From NCBI GenBank assembly GCA_018389105.1, contig JACATO010000631.1:248001-312000 (forward strand): a DNA stretch of 64,000 nucleotides, given 5' to 3'. The position numbers and the translations under genes are program-made. This stretch comes from Nautilus pompilius. Its lineage: Eukaryota > Mollusca > Cephalopoda > Nautilida > Nautilidae. Each line of letters begins with the position of its first letter. The first letter of the stretch is position 1. The notes beneath the pieces are model-generated. The model ran no database searches, was not told the DNA's origin, and saw only the letters and a program-made list of their open reading frames with translations. This document shows, one piece after another, positions 49,303 through 61,609 of this stretch.

Positions 49303-52300
49303 TTAAGACTTATTTGTAGCATTCCCTTTCACATCTTCTACCAACTTATTGTGGACATGCATAAGTCCTTTAAAATACTTAACAGTCTTGACTCTAAGTT
49401 CTTGGGTAGCATCTTCATCACAGACAAATATAGTATGTGCATGCTGCTGGAAGGCGGAAATAGTCCACATGTGATTGACCCCTTCTTCTATAGCTTTAGA
49501 CAAGGCCAGTGCTTTGTGTACTCCAGTAATCAGAATCATCACCTGAAAACATTACATACAAATTTTTCATATACCCTTTTAAAAAAAAAAAAAAAAAAAA
49601 GACTACAGATTGAAATAGATGATATTGTAATATAGAAAGTTTAAAAATAAAAACATCTGCATTGATATTTATAATTTCCAGAATCATTTTGTTAGAAGAA
49701 ACCAGGATTCTATAAACAAGATTACATGAAATGCCTAACTATTGTGGAGTATCAAACAAGATAATAATAATAAAAAAAATTTTTTTTTCAATACAAAACA
49801 AGTCTACTCACTTCTTCAGCATCCATCACTGTCCCCACTCCTACTGTCAGAGCCATGGAAGGAACCTTGGAGATGTCGCCACCAAAGAATCTGGCATTTG
49901 CAATGATTGTCTCTTGAGCCAAGGTCTTCACTCTTGTCCTAGATACCAAGCTGGAACCAGGTTCATTGAATGCAATGTGACCATCTGGCCCAATACCTTA
50001 TTGATGAATGAATGAAAGAAATTAAAATTACAGCAGGAAGCCATAATTCACTAACTTTTTAAAAACTGTTTACCATTTAAAACTTTTTTGAACATCTTGA
50101 ATAGTGCTTAATTTTTTGAAAACTTTTATTATAATTAAAATACATCATTTTTATCTATAATACGTCAACATTTTCCCCCAAAAGAAGTTCCCATTTCAAT
50201 GTCTGAGAAATTTCTAAAAAAAAAAAAATTAGTTACTTTTAATTTTTCACTAAAAGAAAATATTTGGATCAACAAACCTCCAACAAACAGTTTTATACCA
50301 CCAGCTTCTTTAATCTTTTTTTCAAAAGCCTGACATTCCTGATCGAGGTCAGCAGCATTACCATCCAGTATGTGAGCATTCATTGACTGAATATCTATGT
50401 GCTTGAAGAAGTTCTGCCACATAAATGAATGATAACTTTCTGGGTGATCTCGAGGAAGGCCTGTTTAAAAAAAAAACTGAATGATTTTAACGCCACACCA
50501 GCATATCTAAAAACACGAGTTATTAACCTTCCCTCACAAGCCAGTCTTTACTATGGGGTTGTTGACATTTCCTAGGTCGTCGATGCATCCAAAATGATGA
50601 TATTTGAATGTATCACATCACACAGACTTCAAAACAACTTTCAGAATGAAAATTGAAAAAAATGAAAAGGTTAACGACATGAGTTTTTAGCACAATGCAG
50701 TACAGATGTATACTAAAGTATGCAGATGTAGTCCCGAGGCAATACAACACTGGAAGCAGGCAGCACACATGATCAATTCTAACCTACTGCTGCACGCTGC
50801 CTTCTGTGCTTCTGCTTCAATGAACGGATAAAACTTAACTTTATCATCGGTAGGAATGCTGTCTGTCTTCCTTGAACGTCACCAGCGCTGTCGCAGGACT
50901 AATCACTTAGTAATTCGAGGTGGTACTATTGTTGTACTAGACATTATTAACACTTCACTAGAGTTTCTACCTAAGAAGTTGGGGAAGAGATTTTTCAATA
51001 ATTTCTCACGTGATGCACCGAGAATAAAATAGAGGGCAGCAAATGGCTTCTCTCTGCCCATGGAAATTCTTAAAGAAAAAAACAAAAAAAAAAATCATTT
51101 TTCTGCAGTGACATGGATTTTGCACCAACAAGAAAGTGTCCACCTGGCTGGTGAGGGGTGGGTTAAAATGCAGAACTAAACAAAAGAATCAGTTCAAAGT
51201 GCTTTTTAAGCTAGGAGCTATATGCAGTTTCTAAAGACGTTAATACCTTCATAAAGTTTAGCTGTCTTGAGACATTTACAAAAACTTTATAATATTAAGT
51301 TTTTAAGCTTAACATGGAAGTAATTGTCGAAAATGTTTCAATGCTAACTCCAGAAAAGACTCAGGATGTAGTATCTTTTCAGTCACTAGGTGTCTGGTAT
51401 TGTCAAATCACAGTATTGCCATAAAAGCAATGTTGGATACATTTGACTCAAGAATCTCAAAATTATTATTACTACTATTTTTTTTTTTTATTACTTTTTT
51501 TACTTCTCTAGCATCTGTCAGAGTTCATTAAAATAAAAGCCTTTCCTTATATTAATACTTCAGAGACTTTTAAGATTTAAAAAGAACTTCTCACTAAATA
51601 GTTTAAAGTCAAGACTATCTGGTTTAAAATGTAGGTTACCATTATACAAAACCATGTGGCCCAAATTTGCAGAGGTTCTTTAAGTTAGCACTTTCTTTTT
51701 TAAGTTACTTACCAATATCTATATTTAAAAAATTAGTCTTATTTGAATGTCACATCCTCTAACAATGCAGATTCTGTGCATATTTAAGAGAAGTTTTGTT
51801 AATTATAGATTAAACATTCCTTTTCATAGTACAAATACAGTTATATAGTACCTGCACACCATAAGATAATTTATTGATAAGTATTCAGAACCTTTCCATA
51901 GCTTGGGCTTACCTACGTACTCATCCATGTTGAAAGTCATCACATATTTAAAGGACACCATTCCAGCTTTGTAAAATTCTATCAACTTCTTGTAAGTTCC
52001 AAGCGGAGTACTTCCTAAAAATATTTTTTTAACATTATGACATAAGGCATGTATGTACACAGCAAAACATCCAGTAACTAAAGGGTTAATAACATAGAAA
52101 TAGTATACTTTTTTTTTGTAAATTAGAGACATCAGGAAATGTTATAATTTTCTTTGAAATTTATATCTATGAACAGTGTAAGGGGATCCACCAAATAAAA
52201 TCTATAATTCAGAAGATATTTAATATAATGTACCTTCCAACTCAGGAAAAAACTAGTATTTTAATAAAGATTTAAATTCAAAGAATGTTTATCATCATAA

Positions 52301-52628
52301 TTCACATTTAAAAAATAACTGACAATTTAGCTTTCATTCTTCAGCATCCCTATTCTAAGGAATCTTCCAGTTTTCTTTTTAAGGTATTTCAGAATTTTGA
52401 ATTTATCAATTGAGGAATAAAACAAATATTTAAAAAAAAAAGAAGTGTAAATGTGACCAGCAATAAAAAAGCTGTAAGGTATTTTAATGGTAACAAAACC
52501 TTACCTGTTGGAAGTCCCAGTGTGAAGTATTTAGAAGGCCCAGGTTGAAATTCTTGTATCTTCCTTCTGATGTATCTAGCAGACCAGTCACTGACATCAG
52601 TGTATTTATCCAAAATAACCAAACGCAT
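49303..52628 (-). CDS. GNPDA: Glucosamine-6-phosphate deaminase/isomerase (GNPDA1/2-like), complete
   Basis: This cytosolic enzyme converts glucosamine 6-phosphate to fructose 6-phosphate and ammonia, linking amino sugars to glycolysis. Coding exons in transcript order are 52628-52505, 52014-51913, 50460-50278, 49996-49812 and 49542-49303. They join in frame to 277 residues, the usual animal length (about 276-289). The start [20 protein letters not shown] and the phosphate-binding GLPTGSTPLG motif are intact. D72 (in NMDEYVG) and D141, H143 and E148 (in [15 protein letters not shown]) fall at exactly the numbers of the catalytic residues of E. coli NagB. The C-terminal part reads [19 protein letters not shown] and WTISAFQQH. 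The ATG is directly preceded by a CAG acceptor, so at least one non-coding exon lies to the right, possibly in the CpG block near 56.7 kb. Vertebrate GNPDA1 and GNPDA2 cannot be told apart here. Confidence 0.96.
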
Positions 52629-53699
52629 CTGTTGGTTTTTAAAGGGGAAAGCTATTTAACTCTTAGTCAAATTAACTTAGTTTATTAAAACTGGAAATAT
52701 CAACATTGGTTTTAAAGCAGCTTATTACCTGGTGGTGATATGGAATTAAATGGCCATAAGGAGAATCTTGTTAAAAGGAAAAATATTTCAATAGATGACC
52801 TGAATGTTCCATATCAGTCTTACTCAGTGAGGTGCATCATTACATGCTTGGAAAAGTTATTTGGTTATACACTAATGCTGACAAAGACATTAATTCTAGC
52901 CGGATTACTGGGTTACAAAACAATGAAAAGTGTACAACACCATAAATAAAGCTGGGTTGATAAAAATCCACTTTGTAAATGAGACCCTTATTCAAGTCTG
53001 TTTTCTTTATAAGATCCGTAGTGCAATATATCAGCAACATTTTTAGCTAATAGTTGCTTAGAATAAAATGCCAAAGCTAATTTATGTCAAATAGAAACAA
53101 ATGTGTAATCTTTATTATTATTATCTTTTAAAATATAAAATTTCTACTATCAGCATTATTCTTAGTTAGTAATAGGGCACCACATCCTCATAAATCCAAT
53201 ATGGCCACCAGTGACATAATATTTGTTGCTATGAACAACTCTCTATTTAGCAGTAAAAAGAAAAGGTTTATCAAGTACGTTATTTTAAACTACATTTGTC
53301 ATTACTGAGAGGTTAGCACTGTCCACAGTAAATTATAAATTGTTACAAAAACTTTAAAAAAAAAAAAAACAAAACAAACAGGAAGTAGATTTTTGCCATT
53401 TTATTTAATGTTCAAACAGCTACTTTCACAATCCCCAGTTGATCTATTCAAAGTGCAGCCCTACCAGAACATTTTTTTTACCAGTGAGAGAATGAAGCAA
53501 AGTGGATAGATACACTTTATGAAAGGAATTTAATGGGATTTTTAAGAATGAAAAGTATTTTCTAGATTGTACTAAAGTGGATGGATATAACTTTCCTTTT
53601 TTTTTTTTGAAATGAATATTGTCATTAGTCATCATTTTAACAGCAGCATGGACTTTGTTTTTGCTATAATACCAAGGGTTAATATCACTCAAACTCAAA

Positions 53700-54800
53700 C
53701 ATTACTGTCCAAAAGTCTTAGGCAAACTTGTAAAAACAAGTTCTTTTTTTTTCTTTCCTTTCAGAATAACAAATGACAAGCATATATCAATTGCTAACAG
53801 ACAAAACATTTCTCGACGAGAATGTAAAACCAAATACAAAATTAGCAGTATAACTGGAAGTTCAAGATGTCTCATTCAAAAAAAAAATTTATCAAGAAAT
53901 TTAAAGATATTGGTTTAGTTCTGGATAGATAAATACGGACAATCCAGAAAGCTATTTAAGACTGGAAGTACAGAGAGATAACTTCTGAGAAATAGAGAGA
54001 GATCCAGTAAGGAGATAAAAGCAAAATCTGGCAAAAATCCCATGGTTCAAATTCATGATTCTTCTGTACAAAAGATCTTTGGGACAAAGTGGGCTTAAAG
54101 GATGGAAGCCAGTCAAGAAACCCTTGATACCTGAAGAGAATAAGGCTACGACTGAAACAAGCCACCCAATGCCAAAACTGGACTCAAGAACAATGTTTAT
54201 TTTCCAGTCTAAGAGAAATTAGGATGTAAAGAGAACTGAAGAGCATTAAAAAAAAAAACTATCTCTGCAGCCTACAATAAACTTGGATGGGGTGTCTATT
54301 CAGGTTTGAGGGTTATATCTCATCCATGGATGTTGGAGATTTAGTAAGAATATTAAAAAAAATATGAATGCAACCAGATTTTTTTAAATTCACCTTCAGT
54401 ATTCACATTTCAATGTGACGACCCAAAGCATACTGACAGTGTTGTCAAAAAAAAAACAACGTCCAGTGAAGAAAATAGGTGGCAGATTTATTAGAGTGGC
54501 CTCCACAGAGTCCTGACCTTAATACCACTGAACATGTTGGGGACTATTTGGACAGAATAAAACAAAAGATAAACACTGACAGTGCTCCTAGACAACATTC
54601 CAGCTGATATTTAAAAGAGTCTGCTAAGACATTTAAGCAATCACGAAAGGGTGCACATACTAGATAATAGTATACACAATTTTTATTTAATTTTTGTCTA
54701 CTATACAGTGTACATTTATCAAATTGTATATCTCATTAGTGTTTTATTTCTTTCTACAGCGAATAAAAATGTAGATTACTGTGCAAAAATCTTAAGTTCT
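53700..54800 (+). pseudogene. Tc1-like transposon relic
   Basis: Plus-strand frames include DDPKHTDSVVK (family DNDPKHTS..V) at about 54420 and WPPQSPDLNTTEHV with DYLDRIKQK at about 54500, the second and third catalytic regions of a Tc1 transposase. Earlier parts (KKFKDIGLVLDR, DLWDKVGLKGWKPVKKP) match the HTH and linker. Stops and frameshifts abound. Similar 20-base blocks TACTGT-CAAAA-TCTTA occur at about 53702 and 54777 in the same orientation. It lies upstream of the GNPDA coding exons, probably in its first intron. Confidence 0.82.
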
Positions 54801-56399
54801 GTATGTATATAAAGATAAAGGTAACTAAAACCTAGTAAACTTGTCAAGCTAAATCAGGTTATTAGTAACTAGTTATTGATGTTGGAACAATGTCAGAGCC
54901 CCTCTGAGACTATCAAGATGACCTTTAAACCATCTATTTTCCCAGTTAAATTATCCCCAAGATAGATGACTAACCCTAGATCAAATAAGCTACAAATCAG
55001 GACATTTCCTCTCATGTCATTTATTAATGCTATTCTGAAATCAGCCAGACAAGTTAACCAAGGCAAGCAGTCTTACCAAGAAAAAATTAGATTTACAACA
55101 AATAGTTATGTGCACCTGAAGGAGCGATTTTATGGAAATCTACTCGCCAAACAAAAAAAATTTTGACCTAAATAGCAGCACACTAACAAAAGTAGGTAGG
55201 TTAGCTGATAATGTACAATAGGTGCAGAACTAGCAAGCCATCCTTATTAACATACTCCATTCTACCACACCTTTACCTTTATTCACTAAACTTGTATGCA
55301 GTTCATTCATACAGAATGAATTTAGTCACAAGAAAAAATGTCAACAGACAAGTTTCTTATTCATTTAACTATTCAGCAATCAAATATCTTAAATCTGATT
55401 TTAAGGTTTCATAAATACCCCATCTCCCCCTAATTTTTTTTTTTTTTTTTTAAAAAGAGATCAAAACAAATATTTAGCAAATAGATTTTTGGTGCTAAGT
55501 ACACGCTCTGAAGTATATAGGGCAAATTTATCAATATCAATTCTGTACATTGTACATTAATTCTTAATTTAAGCTGTACTGTATTAGTTTGGTAAATCTT
55601 TACTGATGTTAGCTGGTATTTTTATGACAACAGCTGTTTTAGTTCAAGATCATAACACAATGTACATTAGTCTTTCAAGTGGTATCATCCTTAAATGAGA
55701 ATAAAACAAAGCAATAAGACAAAAAAAGAATAATGGAAAAAATATCTTTTAATATTTATAAAAGGAAGAGTTATTAAATGAATTAGATGTGCGAGGAGGT
55801 GGGTTGATAGAACGTAAACAAATTTTTAAATCCAAGGAGTTTTCTTCTAGCTTAATTTTGTTTGGGAAAATTCCAGAATTAAAAATTTAAAAGGACTCAT
55901 TCAGAGCAGAGCAAACCGTTTGGTAGCAAAAGGTGACTCAATGGTTGTACAATGGGCTAAAGCATTGATTTAAAAAAAAAAAAAAAAAATTTTAAATACT
56001 TGGCAACAAAAAAGGGAGAGATCCAAGACCAGCTCCGGCCACTTAGTACTAAGGATGTGCAGATTATCAAAATGGCCAATCACCAATTAATCACTGGATT
56101 ATCATTGTAAGAGTGCCTATATATTATGGTGTATTATCAGAATATTCTCTTGCGGTGTTCAGGGATATGCATATCAGCAATTTTTCTAACTACTACAGGA
56201 AAGCAAACTGCAGATCCTCAGGAATTAAAACAGGAAACCCATACTGCTCTTATAGACAAAAAAGACCAAGAGCTATCTTAACTTGCCCCTACAACCCCTG
56301 ACACTTTGTTATGGTAAAAACAGATTACTGTCCACTACAAGAAGGGATGAAAAAAAGCTGGCACAGATGTATTTATATGCACCCACGTCTTCCACAGAC
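54801..56399. other. GNPDA upstream region, no recognised gene
   Basis: AT-rich sequence between the Tc1 relic and the CpG-rich block. A weak tRNA-like stretch at about 55935-55975 (GACTCAATGGTTGTA) could be a SINE fragment ending in a poly(A) run. Probably the first intron of GNPDA. Confidence 0.45.
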
Positions 56400-57018
56400 G
56401 GTGAGTGGATTCTTAGCACCAGATGGATGTACACACACAACGAGGGGGGGGGGAGCTGAGATAATGGGGAAATCGTTTGACCGGTTCCTCGACAGCTGCA
56501 GCAGACATTCCGGACAAGGATGGACAAGCATCCACCGTCCCAAGGTAGTCGGTCGGTCAGTGTCATGACTTTCTTTCTGTACGTGATCCCTGCCACCCGG
56601 ACCGCAAGTGCCCGCTGAACAGCCACCGGGGGTGGGGAGGTGTCACTGACCCCTCCCTCCCTCCTCTCTCACCTCTTAATTGCTCTCTGCGGAAGCAGGT
56701 CGAGTCAGTCACCTACCCCGACCATCCCAGACACTTACAGAAACATAACGGTTGTTTTAAGAATAAATACTATTGTTATTTTCCGCGCCAGGGGCGGGCG
56801 GGCGGCCCGTGACCTTGACGCTGGGCTACAATGCACACGTGCGGGTGGCGGGACAAAGAAACCCGCCTGCGACAAATAAAATACGTACATTGTTCGTTTC
56901 CTTTTCCTCGTGAAGTGAACAAAAGCGGGGAGACGTCTGAACCGATACCTTACAGTTCCCTTCCCCCAAAGGCTGGGCGGCAGAACAAACGCACAAGGCT
57001 TCGAGTCGGCGCCCCTGG

Positions 57019-57041
57019 ATATATATATATATATATATATA
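57019..57041. repeat. Microsatellite (TA)n within GC-rich DNA
   Basis: About eleven TA units flanked on both sides by the direct sequence GCGCCCC, in the CpG-rich block. Confidence 0.95.
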
Positions 57042-59879
57042 GGGCGCCCCCCGAACAGCTGATGTCGTAAAACCGAGAGTTGTAATAACCCTGTGTTATT
57101 TGTGTGGTACTTCTCGAAAATCACACCTAGGGTGCCTACGATTTGTGTGCTAACGTGTGTTTTAACTCCTTGGCTGTTACCTACACCCCTAACCGATACC
57201 GGTCGTAAGCCGTCCTCCGATTCATCATCCGGTGACAGTCAATGAGAGTTACCCAACAAAATATGGTGTTGTGGCAGGATTGTTCGGAATACGCCGCAAC
57301 TTCCTGGCCCTCGGTGGAAGAAGGGGGTCCGAGTCGTATTCTGCTGCAAAGTACAACAACAACAACAACAATAATAATAAATGACTTTAAGAAGAAGGCT
57401 TACAATGTGTACCGCGTAACCGGTCAAAAGAAGTGGTAGAAATCTCTCTCGCGTGCATCCAGGAAGACGGTGGGGGTGTGTGTGTGTGTGGTGGTGGATC
57501 AGCCATCTCAGCCACACTAATCCACTTACTGTTTATGGGTAAATATATATTTGCCAAAAAAGAAGTCACAGGAAGGACCAGCTTTAAAGAAGGAGGGAAA
57601 GACGAAAAAGGTTTTCAGCAACAGATCGGTGCCGTGGCATTTACAGCTGGGGATGAGACCCGGCAACCCAAGCCGTCGCTGTAGCAACGGGAGGGCAACA
57701 ACTGCCTCGATGAAGAGGCAGGACCAGCTTGTAAGATGTCCTTGCTATCAGTGCAACAACGGGCCGTCGGTACTCGTCTTTTACCGACAGCACCACCAAC
57801 AACAAAGCTTTCCTGTGACGATGCTTAGACCTACAATCAATAAAGGACTGTTAATTATTTTAGGATATTTACCCTTTCAAGTTTCGCACAGGCTAGAGAA
57901 AACATGCATTATATACACCCACACACTGAGCCTAAAGAACAGTGATCTATTTATTTGATATACCTGACTAAATATCTGAACATTTGTTTTATATCACGAA
58001 GAATTTACTTCACAGTGCGTGACCCTGTACCTCGACGGCGTTTATAAATGCAGTGGGGATAAATTGTGGCCACCAATTGATTTTCCATCAAGATGTATTA
58101 GTTATCTCAATCGACTGTAGCTGAGTTGATCTTGTTGACATTCATTTTTATGAGTAAGGTCCATGGCCCTTAATGAACGCAGAGAATGGCGTGTCTGTCT
58201 ACCTCTTGTCGTGCAGCAAAATGGGCGACAATAGCAGTTTTTTTAAAATTTTTTTAATTGCCACAGCTGGCCCCGGTCTCCTATACCGAGTTGGAAAACT
58301 TTTAACATTGGCAGTCAGTTCATCAAGGGCATCTACATGAGTGTTCCCAGGAGGTAGGGCACGCAAAACCCACTTCTTCTGAACCGGGCCGAGGGGATTC
58401 AATGGAACGAGACCGTCTCCTGTCTCCTACAGCTCTCATCTCAGCCATATGACTCGTTCCATGTTAGATCGCGTAGACAGTCTGACCCGATATCGGTTAT
58501 GGTTGACATAGGTGGGCGGAGGTCGACGGTCCACAACACGTGAAAGGGGGGGGGGCGAGGCGAGTCTGAGCGACCCCGCCCGCTCTTGCCTACCACGTGT
58601 ACCGGCGAACAAATGCGGATGCACGGATCTTGTGACGTCACTGTAACCCACGGCGATAACACCCATTCATCATCCCGGATGATGGATGGACCCACTTTAC
58701 TTGGTCGGGAACTGGCTGGACGTCATCAAACTCGGGAACAGCGTCTATCGGATGCAGGACGCCAAGCCAGCGCAGAGACCGCTGGAGAGAGAACCTTCTA
58801 ACGAGGTATAAGAAAGGAGTGTGCCTACTTCGCCGCCAAACTGAATACTGAGAAGGATGCTGAACCAATATTACAGCGGGCACGTCCCTGCTCCTCGCGC
58901 ACTGCGATGAGGGGTCGACGATGAACTGGCCGGATTAGCGACCGGGCTTTGTCGAGCCCGTCCAATACTCAAACTGGAACAGGGCGATTCGTCCGTGTAG
59001 ACGGCTGATCAATGCTCCACCTCGGACAACCGACCCCCTGTACGCAAAGCTGAGTGGAGGATAATAACCCCGACTGACCGGATTGATGCTTGCTGAAAGC
59101 CCGAGAAGAGAAGATCGAAGGGGGGCGGGCCCCCGCTCCCACGAGATATCGGCATGCTCCAGTGATAAAGCAGGTACGTCTCAAACGTTTCGACTGTGCT
59201 CGGTCCCTTTTACCGCCTCTTTAAAAAAAAAAAAAAACAGCAACAGAAAGTAAGAGTCAGATGGGTACAGGGAATCAGGGGGAGTCGCTCGCGTTCGAAA
59301 AATCGCACGACAGTCTTCGAGCGAACCGTGGTCCGACCGCACTCTCGCTGGCCAGTCTGAGAGACCGTCTCGCACGTTGTCTTCTGCCGAGGAAAACTAC
59401 AACCAGTTGGGCAAAGGGAGGGAGGGATGGTGGTGTGTGTGTGGGGGGAATTGGTATCGTGTTCAAGGCTAAAACAAAGGCCACCTTGGATCATACGCTG
59501 GTCACTTACGGCTGCAGCATCGTATACAGACCCGAGTCCACAACCGCAAACGCCGACGCTACGAGCCCGTCAGCCAGTGACCCCTGGGCCCGGAAAGGTA
59601 GTCCTCCCGATGGGCTTCCTGGATGGCAACCCCCACCCAGTCGACGCGTGCCAGATATGAATGTACGCCAAGCGTGACCCAACTCTCCCCATAGGCGATC
59701 GGCGCTGGCCAGCAAGACCAGACGAAATGAACTCAGTTGGTCATTCCCCATTCACCTGTGCTCCGGGAGCGACTGTTAATCGGGCGTTGTTGGGGAGAAA
59801 TGGCTGGACACCGCTGGTGGCCAGTCGCCACCTCTGGAGAGGGCCGTGTGGCTGCCAGAGGACAGTTAGTGTAAACCTC

Positions 59880-59960
59880 GATCCAGTGGCGGACTGGGTC
59901 TGAAATTTCTGCCGGGAAAAACTTGCAAAATGGGTCCCCACCTCCCCGCTCAAAAGGTCA
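59880..59960 (+). repeat. Possible transposon end (GTGGCGGACTGGG motif)
   Basis: The block CCAGTGGCGGACTGGGTCTG followed by CCGGGAAAAACTTGCAAA resembles the terminal sequence of widespread animal DNA transposons or SINEs that start CAGTGGCGGACTGGG. I did not find a clear partner end, so the element limits are unknown. It lies inside the CpG-rich block. Confidence 0.35.
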
Positions 59961-61479
59961 CGACACATGGCTGGGGCTAAGAAATGCAGAAAAACGACTG
60001 GGAATGGCTCGCCTGTGGTCACAGGTTCCCCGACCAGCGCCACCAGTACAGTAGCTGCAGCGAGCCGGGAAATCTGAAGCCTTGTCCGAATTACCGTACC
60101 GAAGGAACATTTCTTATAATGCTTAATATCTCATAAACCAAAACAAAATTTAAAAAGATCCTTAAAAATGTTACCAAAAAACACACACGCTTCATCATGG
60201 AAGGGATTGAGGGTATTTATTATCTACCGAAATAAATTGTACCATCAAAAAAGCCTCATTTAAGTCTTCTCAGAATCTACGCTTTCGTTATTTCCAAAGT
60301 GATGGGCCATCACTGCCTCGATCATAGTCGCTGCTGCTGTCGTTCTCCGTGCGCGTACCCGTTGTCAAGGACGCCAGATCTGTTGTCCGCAGCTCCAGAA
60401 ACGGTTGTTACCACGGGGAGGGGGGTTGATGCCGAAACGCCACCAGAGCCCTCCTCCACTGACAGCTCAGGTGTCACAACGCCATTTGCCCTATGTTTAC
60501 CACGGCGATCGTCCAGAGTCAGGTCGACTGGACGTTTAGCCTGGTTGTTGCTGTAATTGTTCATCCAAAGGAGGAAGGTGAGGTGTATCCGGATCAGAGT
60601 CCGCACTTTCCAGTTACCCACGTCGGCACGTGATGTCGACCTCTTGTGCTTGCCACGACACAGCAAGGGGATGGGGAACAGTTGGGGCTACTGGGATAAA
60701 ATAAAGCGTTAGGCTCCTCCGTCGGGGACCAAGCGTCCGGATACCGAACCCTAACGGTAAATCAGTCTCGGAGTACTAGCACCAACGGACTGTAACAAAT
60801 GGCGAAGTAGCTAAATGAACACTGTTTAGAAGAAACCCTAACCGACCGGTAACCCGGACCCCTCGAGACTGTTTTGTTGTTGTTTTTTTTTTACTTTGAA
60901 ACAAACAAACTTTAGTTGTCTGGGTGTAGCGATGTGAAAATGTTCTCGTCATGGGAAATGTCTGGGGGGGGGGAGTGAAAACAGACTTCTGCGAACATGG
61001 AATCTCCGCCAGAAGAATGAGAAACAGTTACGTTCCAAAGAGATGAGATCTGCTAAGTTCTGGGGAATGAGGAGGAAAAACTATACAGATCAATCAATCA
61101 AAATCAATCATCAATCAGTGCACCTGCGCCTTTTCCGCAAACTTTACAAAGATAAACTTGTTTTGTTTTTTTATAAATATATCATACATATATATATCAT
61201 ATATATATATGTGTGTAATTATGTATGTATGTATGTCAGTTATTCCATGGCTTGGATTTTATAAATATATATTTAAAAAAAAAAATTCTGTTCTGAAGAA
61301 TGCAAATCAGGTGGTATCGCGGAGTGATATCGGCCAGAATGCACAGTCTGACCAATCGGGAGCGAGACAAGACACGTAATAGGTTGGCACTATTTTCTGC
61401 TTTAATAAAGTGAAGTGGACGCGGAGACAGTCGCCGTTTTTGCGCAATGAGTACAAAAGCGAATCAGAGCCATTAAAAA

Positions 61480-61531
61480 ACAACAACAACAACAACAACA
61501 CCACGAAAAGAGAGAGAGAGAGAGAGAGAGG
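61480..61531. repeat. Microsatellites (CAA)n and (GA)n just upstream of the UPF0547 start
   Basis: A CAA run (about 61480-61500) and a GA run (about 61509-61531) lie 80-130 bases before the start codon at 61610, inside the probable 5' UTR or core promoter. Confidence 0.9.
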
Positions 61532-61609
61532 AAAAAATGCCCGATAAATAACAGGACCGGGAAAGGGTTAGCGACATCTCGGCGGCCGGCGGTTAGGGTG
61601 AAGGAAAAG

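Noticed and set aside
58680..58860. Possible gypsy-type integrase C-terminal fragment (frame with VIKLGNSVYRMQDAK)
   Set aside because: The resemblance is limited to one short stretch, the flanks do not continue the match, and no LTRs or protease/RT motifs were found nearby.
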